From Starkeya sp. ORNL1 (lineage in GTDB: Bacteria; Pseudomonadota; Alphaproteobacteria; Rhizobiales; Xanthobacteraceae): DNA of 64,000 nt. This document shows positions 27,124-34,777 of the stretch, piece by piece (position 1 is the first letter of the stretch; every line of letters starts with the position of its first letter). The position numbers and the translations under genes were made by a program. The notes under the pieces are model-generated. The model made no database searches, was not told the origin of the DNA, and was given only the letters and a program-made list of their open reading frames with translations. The DNA is taken from NCBI RefSeq assembly GCF_012971745.1, contig NZ_CP048834.1, positions 3,782,001 to 3,846,000 on the forward strand. Direction: 5' to 3'.

Positions 27124-27975
27124 ATGCCGATCGCGATTCTCGAAGGACGGGCGGTGGCTCGGGTCGCCGGGCCGGACGCCACGCACTTCCTCGACAATCT
27201 CCTCACCTCGAACGTGCCCGCCCTCCCCGGCGAGGCGCGTTATTCCGCGTTGCTGACGCCGCAGGGCAAGATCGTCGCCGACATGATCGTGGTCGCCACC
27301 GAGGGCGGCTTCCGGCTCGATGTGGCGCGCGGCACCGTACCCGAGCTGATGAAGCGGCTGCGGCTCTACAAGCTGCGCGCCAAGGTCGAGCTCGGCACGC
27401 TGGACGATCTCGCCATCGCTGTCGCCTGGGGCGGGGCGGAGCCGCTGGTCGACACCTTCGCCTATGACGATCCGCGGCTGTCGGCGCTTGGGCGCCGCTT
27501 CGTCCTCCCGGCCGCCGAGGCCGCTCATATCGTGATGGTGCCGGAGGCCGAATGGCAGGCGCACCGCGTGAAGCTCGGCGTGCCGGAGGGCGGGCAGGAC
27601 TTCCTCTATGGCGACGCCTTCCCGCACGAGGCGGACATGGACCAGCTTCACGGCATCGACTTCGCCAAAGGCTGCTACGTCGGCCAGGAGATCGTCAGCC
27701 GCATGCAGCATCGCGGCACGGCGCGCACCCGCATCATCCCGTTCGCGGTGTGCGGCGCGCCGCCGCCGCCGGGCACCGAGATCATTTCGGGTGGCAAGAT
27801 CATGGGCCGCGTGGGATCGGGCGTCGATGGCCGCGCGCTCGGGCTGGTGCGGCTCGACCGCATTGCCGATGCCCGGGCCGCCGGCCACGCCATCGAGGCG
27901 GACGGCGCCGCGCTGGTGCCGGAGCCCCTCGACTGGGCCGATTTCGTCATCCCCGGCACGGAGAGCGCGGCGTGA
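27124..27975 (+). CDS. ygfZ: folate-binding YgfZ/GcvT-like Fe-S maturation protein
   Basis: 283 aa from the ATG at 27124 (AAGGATGAG upstream). The family signature KGCYVGQEIVSRMQHRG is at about residues 180-196, and the N-terminal GcvT-like fold contains FLDNLLTSNV and YSALLTPQGKIVADM. YgfZ uses tetrahydrofolate to assist repair or assembly of certain Fe-S enzymes. It heads a plus-strand operon: its stop overlaps the GTG start of tag (GTGA), then HD hydrolase and phosphatase follow. Confidence 0.92.
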   Translation: MPIAILEGRAVARVAGPDATHFLDNLLTSNVPALPGEARYSALLTPQGKIVADMIVVATEGGFRLDVARGTVPELMKRLRLYKLRAKVELGTLDDLAIAVAWGGAEPLVDTFAYDDPRLSALGRRFVLPAAEAAHIVMVPEAEWQAHRVKLGVPEGGQDFLYGDAFPHEADMDQLHGIDFAKGCYVGQEIVSRMQHRGTARTRIIPFAVCGAPPPPGTEIISGGKIMGRVGSGVDGRALGLVRLDRIADARAAGHAIEADGAALVPEPLDWADFVIPGTESAA

Positions 27976-28571
27976 AGTTTCATCGGCATGAAGACGGCGT
28001 GACGCGCTGCGCCTGGTGCGGCACCGATCCGCTCTATGTCGCCTATCATGACGAGGAATGGGGCGTGCCGGAGTATGACGACCGGGCGCTGTTCGAGAAG
28101 CTGATCCTCGACGGCTTCCAGGCCGGGCTCGCCTGGATCACCATATTGCGCAAGCGGGACAATTTCCGCCGCGCCTTTGACGGCTTCGAGCCGGAAGTGA
28201 TCGCGCGCTACGGCCCCGACAAGGTCGAGGCGCTGATGCAGGACCCCGGCATCGTGCGCAACCGCTCCAAGGTGGTCTCGACGGTGCGCTCGGCGCAGGT
28301 CTTTCTCGACATCATGGAGAAGGGCCCCGGCTTCTCGAAGCTGCTGTGGGACATCAATGGCGGCGCGCCGGTCGATAATCGCGTGGCCGAGGGCGATCCA
28401 CCGCGCGTCACCTCGCCGAGCGCCGTCGCCATGTCGAAGGAGCTGAAGACGCGCGGCTTCAATTTCGTCGGCCCGACCATCGTCTACGCCTTCATGCAGG
28501 CGGTCGGCATGGTGGACGACCATGTCGTCGACTGCCACCGCCACGGCAAATATGCCGGGGCCGGCAAATGA
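27972..28571 (+). CDS. tag: DNA-3-methyladenine glycosylase I
   Basis: 199 aa starting at a GTG that overlaps the ygfZ stop. TAG family motifs: TRCAWCGTDPLYVAYHDEEW with the zinc-binding Cys, LFEKLILDGFQAGLAWITIL, GFNFVGPTIVYAFMQA and the C-terminal zinc ligands DHVVDCHRH. It removes 3-methyladenine from DNA in base excision repair. At the position of E. coli Glu38 the residue is Asp (LILDGFQ versus LEGQQ), a variant I believe is common in this branch. Overlaps the next gene by ATGA. Confidence 0.92.
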   Translation: MKFHRHEDGVTRCAWCGTDPLYVAYHDEEWGVPEYDDRALFEKLILDGFQAGLAWITILRKRDNFRRAFDGFEPEVIARYGPDKVEALMQDPGIVRNRSKVVSTVRSAQVFLDIMEKGPGFSKLLWDINGGAPVDNRVAEGDPPRVTSPSAVAMSKELKTRGFNFVGPTIVYAFMQAVGMVDDHVVDCHRHGKYAGAGK

Positions 28572-29194
28572 CTTTCCGGGTGACGCCTGTGCGCGGGCAT
28601 GCGCGCGCCTGGCAACGGATGCTGTCCGGCCGCCGGCTCGATCTGCTCGACCCCTCGCCGCTCGACATCGAGATCGAGGACATCGCCCATGGCCTTGCCC
28701 GCGTCGCGCGCTGGAACGGCCAGACCAGCGGGCCGAACGTGTTCTCGGTGGCGCAGCATTCGGTGCTGGTGGAGTTCATCGCCAAGCGGCAGGCGCAGAT
28801 CCGCGGCGTCGATCTCGACCGCCGCTGGCGGCTCGCCATGCTGCTGCACGACGCCCCGGAATATGTGATCGGCGACATGATCAGCCCGTTCAAGGCGGTG
28901 CTGGGCGGCGACTACAAGGTAGTCGAGGCCCGCCTGCTGGCCGCGGTGAGCCTGCGCTTCGGCCTGCCGCCGGTGTGGCCTGCGGAGCTGGTCAAGCTGG
29001 TCAAGGCGGCGGATCGCGCCAGCGCCTTCCTGGAGGCGACCCGGCTCGCCGGCTTCGAGATTAACGAGGCGAAGAAATTCTTCGGCCAGCCCCTCCCGCT
29101 GGAAGCCGCCGCCGAGCGCGACCATCTTGCTCCCTGGAGCGCGGACGAAGCCTCCGGCCGCTTTCTCGCCCGGTTCCGGGAGCTGTGTCCGTGA
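28568..29194 (+). CDS. HD-domain phosphohydrolase (YfbR-like)
   Basis: 208 aa. HD residues: His in FSVAQHSVLVEFIAKR, His-Asp in LAMLLHDAPEYVIGDM and Asp in VKAADRASAFLEATR, the arrangement of YfbR-type 5'-deoxynucleotidases and related HD hydrolases. The N-terminal MTFRVTPVRGHARAWQRM and RRLDLLDPSP are typical of the alphaproteobacterial group. Cytosolic. It overlaps tag (ATGA), which suggests coupled synthesis and perhaps removal of damaged nucleotides; the substrate is not known. Confidence 0.85.
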   Translation: MTFRVTPVRGHARAWQRMLSGRRLDLLDPSPLDIEIEDIAHGLARVARWNGQTSGPNVFSVAQHSVLVEFIAKRQAQIRGVDLDRRWRLAMLLHDAPEYVIGDMISPFKAVLGGDYKVVEARLLAAVSLRFGLPPVWPAELVKLVKAADRASAFLEATRLAGFEINEAKKFFGQPLPLEAAAERDHLAPWSADEASGRFLARFRELCP

Positions 29195-29206
29195 GGAAGG
29201 CGCCTG

Positions 29207-29333
29207 CGTGCTTCGAGGCTGGCCTGCGGCCGGCACCTCAGCATGACGTAGGTCGCTCCTGATCCAATAAGAACTGGTCCAATAAGAACAACGTCATCCT
29301 GAGGTGCGAGCGTAGCGAGCCTCGAAGGATGCC
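29207..29333. repeat. palindromic repeat pair, family A (copy 4), inside an operon
   Basis: A decayed first unit CGTGCTTCGAGGCTGGCC...CACCTCAGCATGACGT (29207-29249) and a well-kept second unit ACGTCATCCTGAGGTGCGAG...GCCTCGAAGGATGCC (29291-29333). Between them TCCAATAAGAAC is repeated directly at 29263-29274 and 29278-29289. The pair ends right before the AAAGGAG ribosome site of the phosphatase gene. Confidence 0.85.
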
Positions 29334-29348
29334 CAAAGGAGATACGCC

Positions 29349-29855
29349 ATGATCCATGTCTGTCCGCTCTCCAAGATCGAGGCGACGGTCGAGGCGACCG
29401 GCGCGCGGCATCTGCTCAGCGTCATCAATCTCGGCACCGAGGTGGTGCGCCCGGCGGCGATCCTGCCGCAGGACCATCTGTTCGTCGGCATCAACGACAT
29501 CACCGCGCCGCAGGACGGCCTGATCCACCCCGCCGCCGAGCATGTGGCGGGCATTCTCGGCTTCGTGCGGCGCTGGCCGCGGCAGGCGCCTTTGGTGGTG
29601 CATTGCTATGCCGGCATCAGCCGTTCCACCGCGAGCGCCTACATCGCCGCCTGCGCGCTCAACCCCGACGCCTCCGAGCTGGAGATCGCGCAGCGGCTGC
29701 GTGCCGCCTCGCCGAGCGCCACGCCGAACGCGCTGCTGGTCTCGCTTGCCGACAACGCGCTGGGACGCCGCGGCCGGATGAATGCCGCCATCGCTGCGAT
29801 CGGCACCGGGCACCTGGCCTTCGAGGGCGTGCCGTTCGAGCTGACGTTCGGCTGA
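29349..29855 (+). CDS. protein tyrosine/dual-specificity phosphatase-like
   Basis: 168 aa. The Cx5R loop is VVHCYAGISRSTASAY (Cys86, Arg92), and Asp50 in VGINDITAP is a candidate general acid. The family acts on phosphotyrosine or on nucleotides and phospholipids; the target is unknown. AAAGGAG lies 10 bases before the ATG. It is 154 bases downstream of the HD hydrolase gene on the same strand, across a repeat pair, so co-transcription is likely but not certain. Confidence 0.88.
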   Translation: MIHVCPLSKIEATVEATGARHLLSVINLGTEVVRPAAILPQDHLFVGINDITAPQDGLIHPAAEHVAGILGFVRRWPRQAPLVVHCYAGISRSTASAYIAACALNPDASELEIAQRLRAASPSATPNALLVSLADNALGRRGRMNAAIAAIGTGHLAFEGVPFELTFG

Positions 29856-29907
29856 GCCGAGGCCGGGTACGCGTCGCCTGAGAATCTTTTCGAAAGTCTT
29901 CTGAGAA

Positions 29908-29984
29908 CGATTCCAGTCCGTACAGGAATCGTACAGGTTCGGCGCGCTATCTGCGCACGCTCCCTGATCAGGGTCGGAACCTGT
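29908..29984. promoter_or_regulatory. structured region upstream of the cytochrome c gene
   Basis: Contains CGATTCC-N10-GGAATCG (29908-29931), a direct repeat CGTACAGG at 29919 and 29930 (11-base period, one helical turn), and an 8-bp inverted repeat ACAGGTTC/GAACCTGT (29933-29940, 29977-29984) enclosing a perfect palindrome CCCTGATCAGGG (29962-29973). This could be an operator plus a leader hairpin; the protein that binds is unknown. Confidence 0.45.
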
Positions 29985-30001
29985 TTCGGAAAGTTCCCAT
30001 C

Positions 30002-30502
30002 ATGCGGACACTGCTTCTTGCCTGCGCAACCCTTGCGCTCAGCCTCGCGGCCTCGCCGCTCGCCGCCGCCGATGCCGATGCCGCCAAGGTGAAGCGCGGC
30101 GAATATCTCGCCAACATCATGGACTGCGGCGGTTGCCACACCACCGGCGCGCTGATCGGCAAGCCGGATCCGGCGATGTACGTCGCCGGCTCGACGGTCG
30201 GCTTCCAGATCCCCGGCCTCGGCATCTTCTATCCGCCGAACCTCACCCCGGACAATGAGACCGGCCTCGGCAAATGGAGCGAGGCGGACATCATCAAGGC
30301 GGTGCGCACCGGCGAGCGGCCGGACGGGCGCATGCTGGTGCCGGTGATGCCGTATCACAGCTATGGCAAGCTGAATAACGCCGATGCCAGCGCCCTTGCC
30401 ACCTATCTCAAGAGCCTGAAGCCGATCTCCCACCAGGCCCCGGCCATGGTCGGCGCCCAGGGCAAGGCGACCGCGCCCTACATGACGGTGGTGATGCCCT
30501 GA
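30002..30502 (+). CDS. secreted monohaem cytochrome c
   Basis: 166 aa. Signal peptide MRTLLLACATLALSLAASPL-AAA; a single haem site IMDCGGCHTTGA (Cys42, Cys45, His46) and a likely axial Met116 in MLVPVMPYHSYGKL. NLTPDNETGLGKWSEADIIK resembles the cytochrome c subunits of periplasmic alcohol/aldehyde dehydrogenases. No dehydrogenase is adjacent. Periplasmic electron carrier; the partner is unknown. Confidence 0.9.
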   Translation: MRTLLLACATLALSLAASPLAAADADAAKVKRGEYLANIMDCGGCHTTGALIGKPDPAMYVAGSTVGFQIPGLGIFYPPNLTPDNETGLGKWSEADIIKAVRTGERPDGRMLVPVMPYHSYGKLNNADASALATYLKSLKPISHQAPAMVGAQGKATAPYMTVVMP

Positions 30503-30511
30503 GCTATCCAT

Positions 30512-30616
30512 GAAGTCGTCATCCCGGCCGTAGCCCGCAGGGCGAAGAGCCGGGATCGCGCGCCAGTATCTTCCCGCGATCCCGGCTCGCGCCTTTGGCG
30601 CGTCCGGGATGACGTT
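30512..30616. repeat. palindromic repeat, family B (copy 1)
   Basis: GTCGTCATCCCGGCCG...AGCCGGGATCGCG (30516-30560) mirrored by CGCGATCCCGGCTCGCG...CGTCCGGGATGACG (30576-30614). Long inverted arms CGTCATCCCGG / CCGGGATGACG and AGCCGGGATCGCG / CGCGATCCCGGCT. It fills the gap between the convergent cytochrome c and SDR genes. Confidence 0.85.
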
Positions 30617-30630
30617 CATGGGCCTGAGAC

Positions 30631-31380
30631 TCACAGATTGCTCATGCCGCCGTCGATGACGAGCTCGCTGCCGACGGTAAAGGCCGACTCGTCCGAGGCG
30701 AGGAACACCACCGCCTTCGCCACTTCGCTCGGCTCGCCGAAGCGCCCGGCAGGGATCTGGCTCTTGATGGCCGCGGCGGTCGCCTTCGCCTGCTCCTCGC
30801 TCATGCCGAACTTGGAATAGAGCGGCGTCGCGATCGGGCCGGGGCTGACTGCATTGACGCGGATGCCGCGCCCGATCAGTTCGCCGGACAGCGTGCGGAT
30901 GAAGGTGGAGAGCGCACCCTTCGACGCTGCATAGACGCTCGAATTCGGCATGCCGATGCGGGCGTTGATCGAGGTGTTCAGCACGATCGAGGACGGATTG
31001 GCAAGCAGCGGCAGCAGCGCCTGCACCAGGAAGAACGGGCCCTTCACATTGATGGCGAAGGAGCGATCGTAATCGGCCTCGTTCCATTGCTCGATCGGCT
31101 TGAGTGCGGCAATGCCGGCATTGACGAATACCGCATCAAGCCCACCGAACGCCCTGCCGACTTCGCCGGCAATATGGGCCTGCGCGGCGACGTCGCCGGC
31201 ATCCGCCTGGATCACCAGTACGTCGCTCCCCAATTCGGCGCGGGCGCTGGCGATGGTATCGGGATTGGTGCCGGTGACAGCCACGCGAGCGCCCTCGATG
31301 AGAAACTGCCGCGCGGTTTCCAGGCCGATGCCGCTGGTACCGCCGGTGATGAGGGTCCTTTTGCCCTTGAGCCTATCCAC
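30631..31380 (-). CDS. short-chain dehydrogenase/reductase
   Basis: 249 aa from the GTG at 31380, chosen because GGAG lies 8 bases upstream; a longer frame begins at 31416. Rossmann motif TLITGGTSGIG (about residues 9-19), NAG in VFVNAGIAAL, and the catalytic Ser137, Tyr150, Lys154 (SSVYAASKGALS). Classical NAD(P)-dependent SDR; substrate unknown. It is divergent from a LysR regulator across 112 bases, the usual regulator-target layout. Confidence 0.9.
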   Translation of the reverse strand: MDRLKGKRTLITGGTSGIGLETARQFLIEGARVAVTGTNPDTIASARAELGSDVLVIQADAGDVAAQAHIAGEVGRAFGGLDAVFVNAGIAALKPIEQWNEADYDRSFAINVKGPFFLVQALLPLLANPSSIVLNTSINARIGMPNSSVYAASKGALSTFIRTLSGELIGRGIRVNAVSPGPIATPLYSKFGMSEEQAKATAAAIKSQIPAGRFGEPSEVAKAVVFLASDESAFTVGSELVIDGGMSNL

Positions 31381-31459
31381 GATGAGTACTCCATGATTGG
31401 CATTGCGATCTTGCATGCCGGGAAGTATGGCGCTGCCGCTTCGTGCGGATTAGCCTTGA

Positions 31460-31477
31460 GATAGCGGAACTGCTATC
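31460..31477. promoter_or_regulatory. candidate LysR-type operator
   Basis: GATAGC-GGAACT-GCTATC, a perfect 6-bp dyad, 16 bases before the LysR start codon and within the SDR/LysR divergent region. It fits the LysR-family T-N11/12-A dyad (ATAGC...GCTAT). Inferred from pattern and position. Confidence 0.55.
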
Positions 31478-31492
31478 CGGGACTTCCGAACA

Positions 31493-32404
31493 ATGATGAA
31501 GCTCGACGGTATCGCAGCTTTCGTCGCCATCACTGAAGGCGGCTCGATCAGCGAAGCGGCGCGGCGGCTGCGACTTTCGAAATCCGTGGTCAGCGAGCGG
31601 CTGGCCGAGCTGGAACGCAGCCTGGGCGCGAGCCTCGTCCATCGCACCACCCGCAAGCTGACGCTCACCGAGGACGGCGCCGCGTTTCTCGAGCGCGCGG
31701 CGCGCATCGTGCGCGATGTCGAGGAAGCCTCGGCCGAGATGACCGAGCGGCGCGGCACGCTGTCGGGGCCGTTGCGCATCTCCGCGCCGGTCACCTTCGG
31801 ACGCCTGCATCTCGGCCCGGCGCTCTACCCCTTCCTCGCCCGGCATCCGCGCGTCGAGCTCTCGCTCGACCTCGACGACCGGCGCATCGATGCCGCGGCG
31901 GATGGCTATGATGCAGTGGTGAGGCACGGACCGATCCAGGATTCGCGGCTGACGGCGTGGCGCCTTGCGCCCTCGCGCCGGCTGCTGGTCGCCGCGCCGG
32001 CCTATCTGGAACGCCACGGCACGCCCGAGGAGATCGGAGAGCTGGATGCCCATGCCGGCATCTTCTACACCAATCGCGGCGCCGCCGACTGGCGCTTCCA
32101 GGGGCCGGACGCCACCATCATCGTGCGCGGGCGCGCGTCGCTCAGGGTGAACAATGGCGACATGATGCGCGACGCCGCGGTCGCCGGCCTCGGCATCGCC
32201 TTGCTGCCGACCTTCATCTGCGGCCCGGCGATCCGCGCCGGCGAACTCGCCATCATCGATATCGGCGTCGCGGCGGAGCCGGAATCCATCTATGTCGCCC
32301 ATCCGGAGGGAAGGCACCCTTCGACCAAGCTGCGCGCCTTCGCCCAATGCCTGCGCGACGCGTTCGGCGACCCGCCCTATTGGGAAGTGCCCGACTGCGC
32401 GTGA
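31493..32404 (+). CDS. LysR family transcriptional regulator
   Basis: 303 aa. N-terminal winged helix (MMKLDGIAAFVAITEGGSIS, EAARRLRLSKSVVSERLAEL, LVHRTTRKLTLTEDG) and a substrate-binding effector domain (PLRISAPVTFGRLHL and on). The DNA-binding helix pattern AARRL-SKSVVSERLAELE is typical of the CrgA/AaeR-like subgroup. It probably controls the divergent SDR gene and itself through the dyad at 31460-31477. An MFS transporter follows 143 bases downstream on the same strand. Confidence 0.92.
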   Translation: MMKLDGIAAFVAITEGGSISEAARRLRLSKSVVSERLAELERSLGASLVHRTTRKLTLTEDGAAFLERAARIVRDVEEASAEMTERRGTLSGPLRISAPVTFGRLHLGPALYPFLARHPRVELSLDLDDRRIDAAADGYDAVVRHGPIQDSRLTAWRLAPSRRLLVAAPAYLERHGTPEEIGELDAHAGIFYTNRGAADWRFQGPDATIIVRGRASLRVNNGDMMRDAAVAGLGIALLPTFICGPAIRAGELAIIDIGVAAEPESIYVAHPEGRHPSTKLRAFAQCLRDAFGDPPYWEVPDCA

Positions 32405-32547
32405 TCCATCAGCGGCGCGAATGATGAGCCGCAGGAAAATTCGTTTCACCTCGTGCTGTCGCAACGATAGGTTCGCGGATGCGGGTAGCTGTCCGCATCT
32501 TACCGGCCAGTGTTCGGTCGAACCGCCGCCCGCACCCTGAGGTCACG

Positions 32548-33789
32548 ATGCCTGCAAGCGCCCCATCCGCTCCCGCCCCGCGCCCCAGCCTCGCCGCCCG
32601 CGCGCCGCTCTTCGTGGTGCTGTGCGGCTGCATGATCGCCATGCTGACCTTCGGGCCGCGGGCCTCCTCCGGCATCTTCCTGCTGCCGATGACCCATGAA
32701 TATGGCTGGGGCCGTGATACGTTCGGGCTCGCCATTGCCATCCAGAACCTGCTCTGGGGCGTCGGCACGCCGTTCGCGGGCGCGGTGGCGGACCGTTTCG
32801 GCATCGTCCGGGTGCTGTGCGTCGGCGCGCTGCTCTATGCGCTCGGGCTGGTGGCGATGGCCTACGCGTCGACGCCGGGAACGCTGCATCTGTCCGCCGG
32901 CGTGATGGTCGGCTTCGGGCTCTCCGGCTGCTCGTTCAACATCGTGCTCGCCGCCTTCGGCAAGCTGCTGCCGGAGCGCTGGCGTCCGCTCGCCTTCGGC
33001 GCCGGCACTGCCGCCGGCTCGTTCGGCCAGTTCCTGTTCCCGCCGCTGGCCGCGGGGCTGATCGGTACCATCGGCTGGCAGGAGACCCTGACCATATTCG
33101 GCATCGCCATGCTGCTGGTGATGCCGTTCGCCTTCGCGCTGGCCAATCCGGCGGCCGCCACTTCGCGGGCCAATGGACCACAGCAGTCGATCGGCGAGGC
33201 GCTCGGAGAGGCGCTCCGCCATCCGAGCTATATCCTTCTGGTGCTGGGCTTCTTCACCTGCGGCTTCCAGCTCGCCTTCGTCACCACCCACCTGCCCGCC
33301 TATCTCACCGATCGCGGCCTGTCGGTGACGGTCGGCGGCTGGACGCTGGCGGTGATCGGGCTCGCCAATATGGTCGGCTCGCTCTCGGCGGGGTGGATGT
33401 CGATGCGCATGCCGAAGCGCTGGCTGCTCGCCGCCATCTATTTCGCCCGCGGTATCGCGATCGCCGCCTTCGTGCTGCTGCCGGCCTCGCCAGTCACGTC
33501 GATCGGCTTCGGCATCGTGCTCGGCCTGTTGTGGCTCTCCACCGTGCCGCCGACGTCGGGCCTGGTGATGCTGATGTTCGGCACCCGCTATCTCGCCATG
33601 CTCTATGGCTTTGCCTTCTTCAGCCACCAGGTCGGCGGCTTCCTCGGCGTGTGGCTCGGCGGCCTGCTCTATGAGCGGCTCGGCTCCTATGACTTCGTCT
33701 GGTGGCTGGCGGTGGCGCTGAGCTTCGCCTCGGCGGCGATCAACCTGCCCATCGTCGAGCGCCCGGTGGCGCGTCCGCAGGCGGCGTGA
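32548..33789 (+). CDS. MFS transporter
   Basis: 413 aa, about 12 membrane helices, with the loop motif GTPFAGAVADRFGIVRVL between helices 2 and 3. The N-terminus is Ala/Pro-rich. Similar in outline to monocarboxylate/oxalate-formate type MFS carriers; substrate not assignable. The ATG at 32548 follows CTGAGGTCACG. Its upstream region holds two inverted repeats, GATGCGG/CCGCATC (32478-32499) and GTTCG/CGAAC (32512-32523), of unknown role. Confidence 0.85.
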   Translation: MPASAPSAPAPRPSLAARAPLFVVLCGCMIAMLTFGPRASSGIFLLPMTHEYGWGRDTFGLAIAIQNLLWGVGTPFAGAVADRFGIVRVLCVGALLYALGLVAMAYASTPGTLHLSAGVMVGFGLSGCSFNIVLAAFGKLLPERWRPLAFGAGTAAGSFGQFLFPPLAAGLIGTIGWQETLTIFGIAMLLVMPFAFALANPAAATSRANGPQQSIGEALGEALRHPSYILLVLGFFTCGFQLAFVTTHLPAYLTDRGLSVTVGGWTLAVIGLANMVGSLSAGWMSMRMPKRWLLAAIYFARGIAIAAFVLLPASPVTSIGFGIVLGLLWLSTVPPTSGLVMLMFGTRYLAMLYGFAFFSHQVGGFLGVWLGGLLYERLGSYDFVWWLAVALSFASAAINLPIVERPVARPQAA

Positions 33790-33934
33790 ATACCGCCCGC
33801 GGCTTTTTTCCATTTCCCGTCCGTTAACCAACTGTGTCGCACCATGGCGGTGCTTCGATGGGTGAGGGCGTTGCAGTGAGGCCACAGGGCCGCGGCAGCA
33901 TGCCGCCCTTGGCCGGTGGACAGCCGCGCTTTGC

Positions 33935-33963
33935 TTGACAAGGGCGGCCTTTCGCAGCGCATC
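33935..33963 (+). promoter_or_regulatory. possible promoter (perfect -35 only)
   Basis: TTGACA at 33935-33940 is a perfect -35 hexamer 54 bases before the start codon of the next gene; at 17-base spacing the -10 would be CATCGT (33958-33963), a poor match. The rest of the 204-base gap 33790-33993 shows no other feature. Confidence 0.3.
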
Positions 33964-33993
33964 GTAGAGGCTATGGGATCGACGGGATTGGAT

Positions 33994-34464
33994 ATGCACC
34001 GCAACTCAGCTCTGCTTGCCGCTTGCGCCGCGCTGACAGTGGCCGCCATCACCGCTCCGGCTTCGGCCGAGACGCTGACCCCCGACGCTGCGAAGAGCTT
34101 CGTCATGGGGCGCACCTTCACGTACAAATGCTATGAAGGCACGGTCGGCGCCGGCCGCATCCTTCCCGACGGCTCGGTCGCCGGCACCGTCCAGATTCGC
34201 GGCCAGGGCAACACGCGTTACGTGACGCTGCCCGCCGGCACGCTGCTCACCAAGGGCCCGGCGGTCTGCGCCAAGCTGAAGGGCGTCGCTTTCCAGCCGT
34301 GCTTCGAGGTCGAGAAGATCAGCGCAACCAGCTTCCGCGGCAGCCTCGCCGGCTTCGACAAGATGTCGTGCACCTTCGAGCGCGGCGGCGCGGGCCGCGC
34401 CAAGCTGGCCCAGCGCCGCGGCAAGGCCGAGACCACGACCGCATCGGTCGACTTCGCGAACTGA
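33994..34464 (+). CDS. secreted Cys-containing protein of unknown function
   Basis: 156 aa from the ATG at 33994. Signal peptide MHRNSALLAACAALTVAAIT to APASA-E. The mature part has four cysteines (YKCYEG, AVCAKL, QPCFEV, MSCTFE), which could form two disulfides, and a basic C-terminus (RAKLAQRRGKAETTT). Probably periplasmic. I do not recognise the family; similar short proteins are seen in Hyphomicrobiales. Confidence 0.7.
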   Translation: MHRNSALLAACAALTVAAITAPASAETLTPDAAKSFVMGRTFTYKCYEGTVGAGRILPDGSVAGTVQIRGQGNTRYVTLPAGTLLTKGPAVCAKLKGVAFQPCFEVEKISATSFRGSLAGFDKMSCTFERGGAGRAKLAQRRGKAETTTASVDFAN

Positions 34465-34487
34465 TCTGTCCCCTTCCAATGGGACGA

Positions 34488-34610
34488 ACCTCATCCTGAG
34501 GTGCCCGGCGTTAGCCGGGCCTCGAAGGATGCTCGCCTCGGTGCGCCATCTTCTGCTTCAGCATCCTTCGAGGCTCGGGCTGCACCCGAGCACCTCAGGA
34601 TGAGGTCGCG
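34488..34610. repeat. palindromic repeat pair, family A (copy 5)
   Basis: First unit ACCTCATCCTGAGGTGCCCGG...CGGGCCTCGAAGGATGCTC (34488-34534), second unit GCATCCTTCGAGGCTCGGGC...GAGCACCTCAGGATGAGGT (34561-34606). Same unit order as copy 3. It lies downstream of the secreted-protein gene and upstream of doxX. Confidence 0.88.
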
Positions 34611-34777
34611 TTGATAGATTGCATTTCTGCAAGGTTTCTTTGGTTTCTTTCCCTATCGCATTGCGCACCCGGCGCCGGTATTTCTGCCCCTACCCAAGCG
34701 GCAGATGGCGCCCCACGCATCGGATCCATCGGCCGGACATCAACGCAACCGCCAGACCGGCCATTGGAACAACCGCC
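34611..34777. other. non-coding rest of a 313-base gap
   Basis: Together with the repeat before it this makes the only long gap in this region. It contains pyrimidine-rich stretches (TTTCTTTGGTTTCTTTCCC) and no convincing ORF, RNA gene or promoter. It must contain the doxX promoter, but I cannot place it. Confidence 0.4.
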
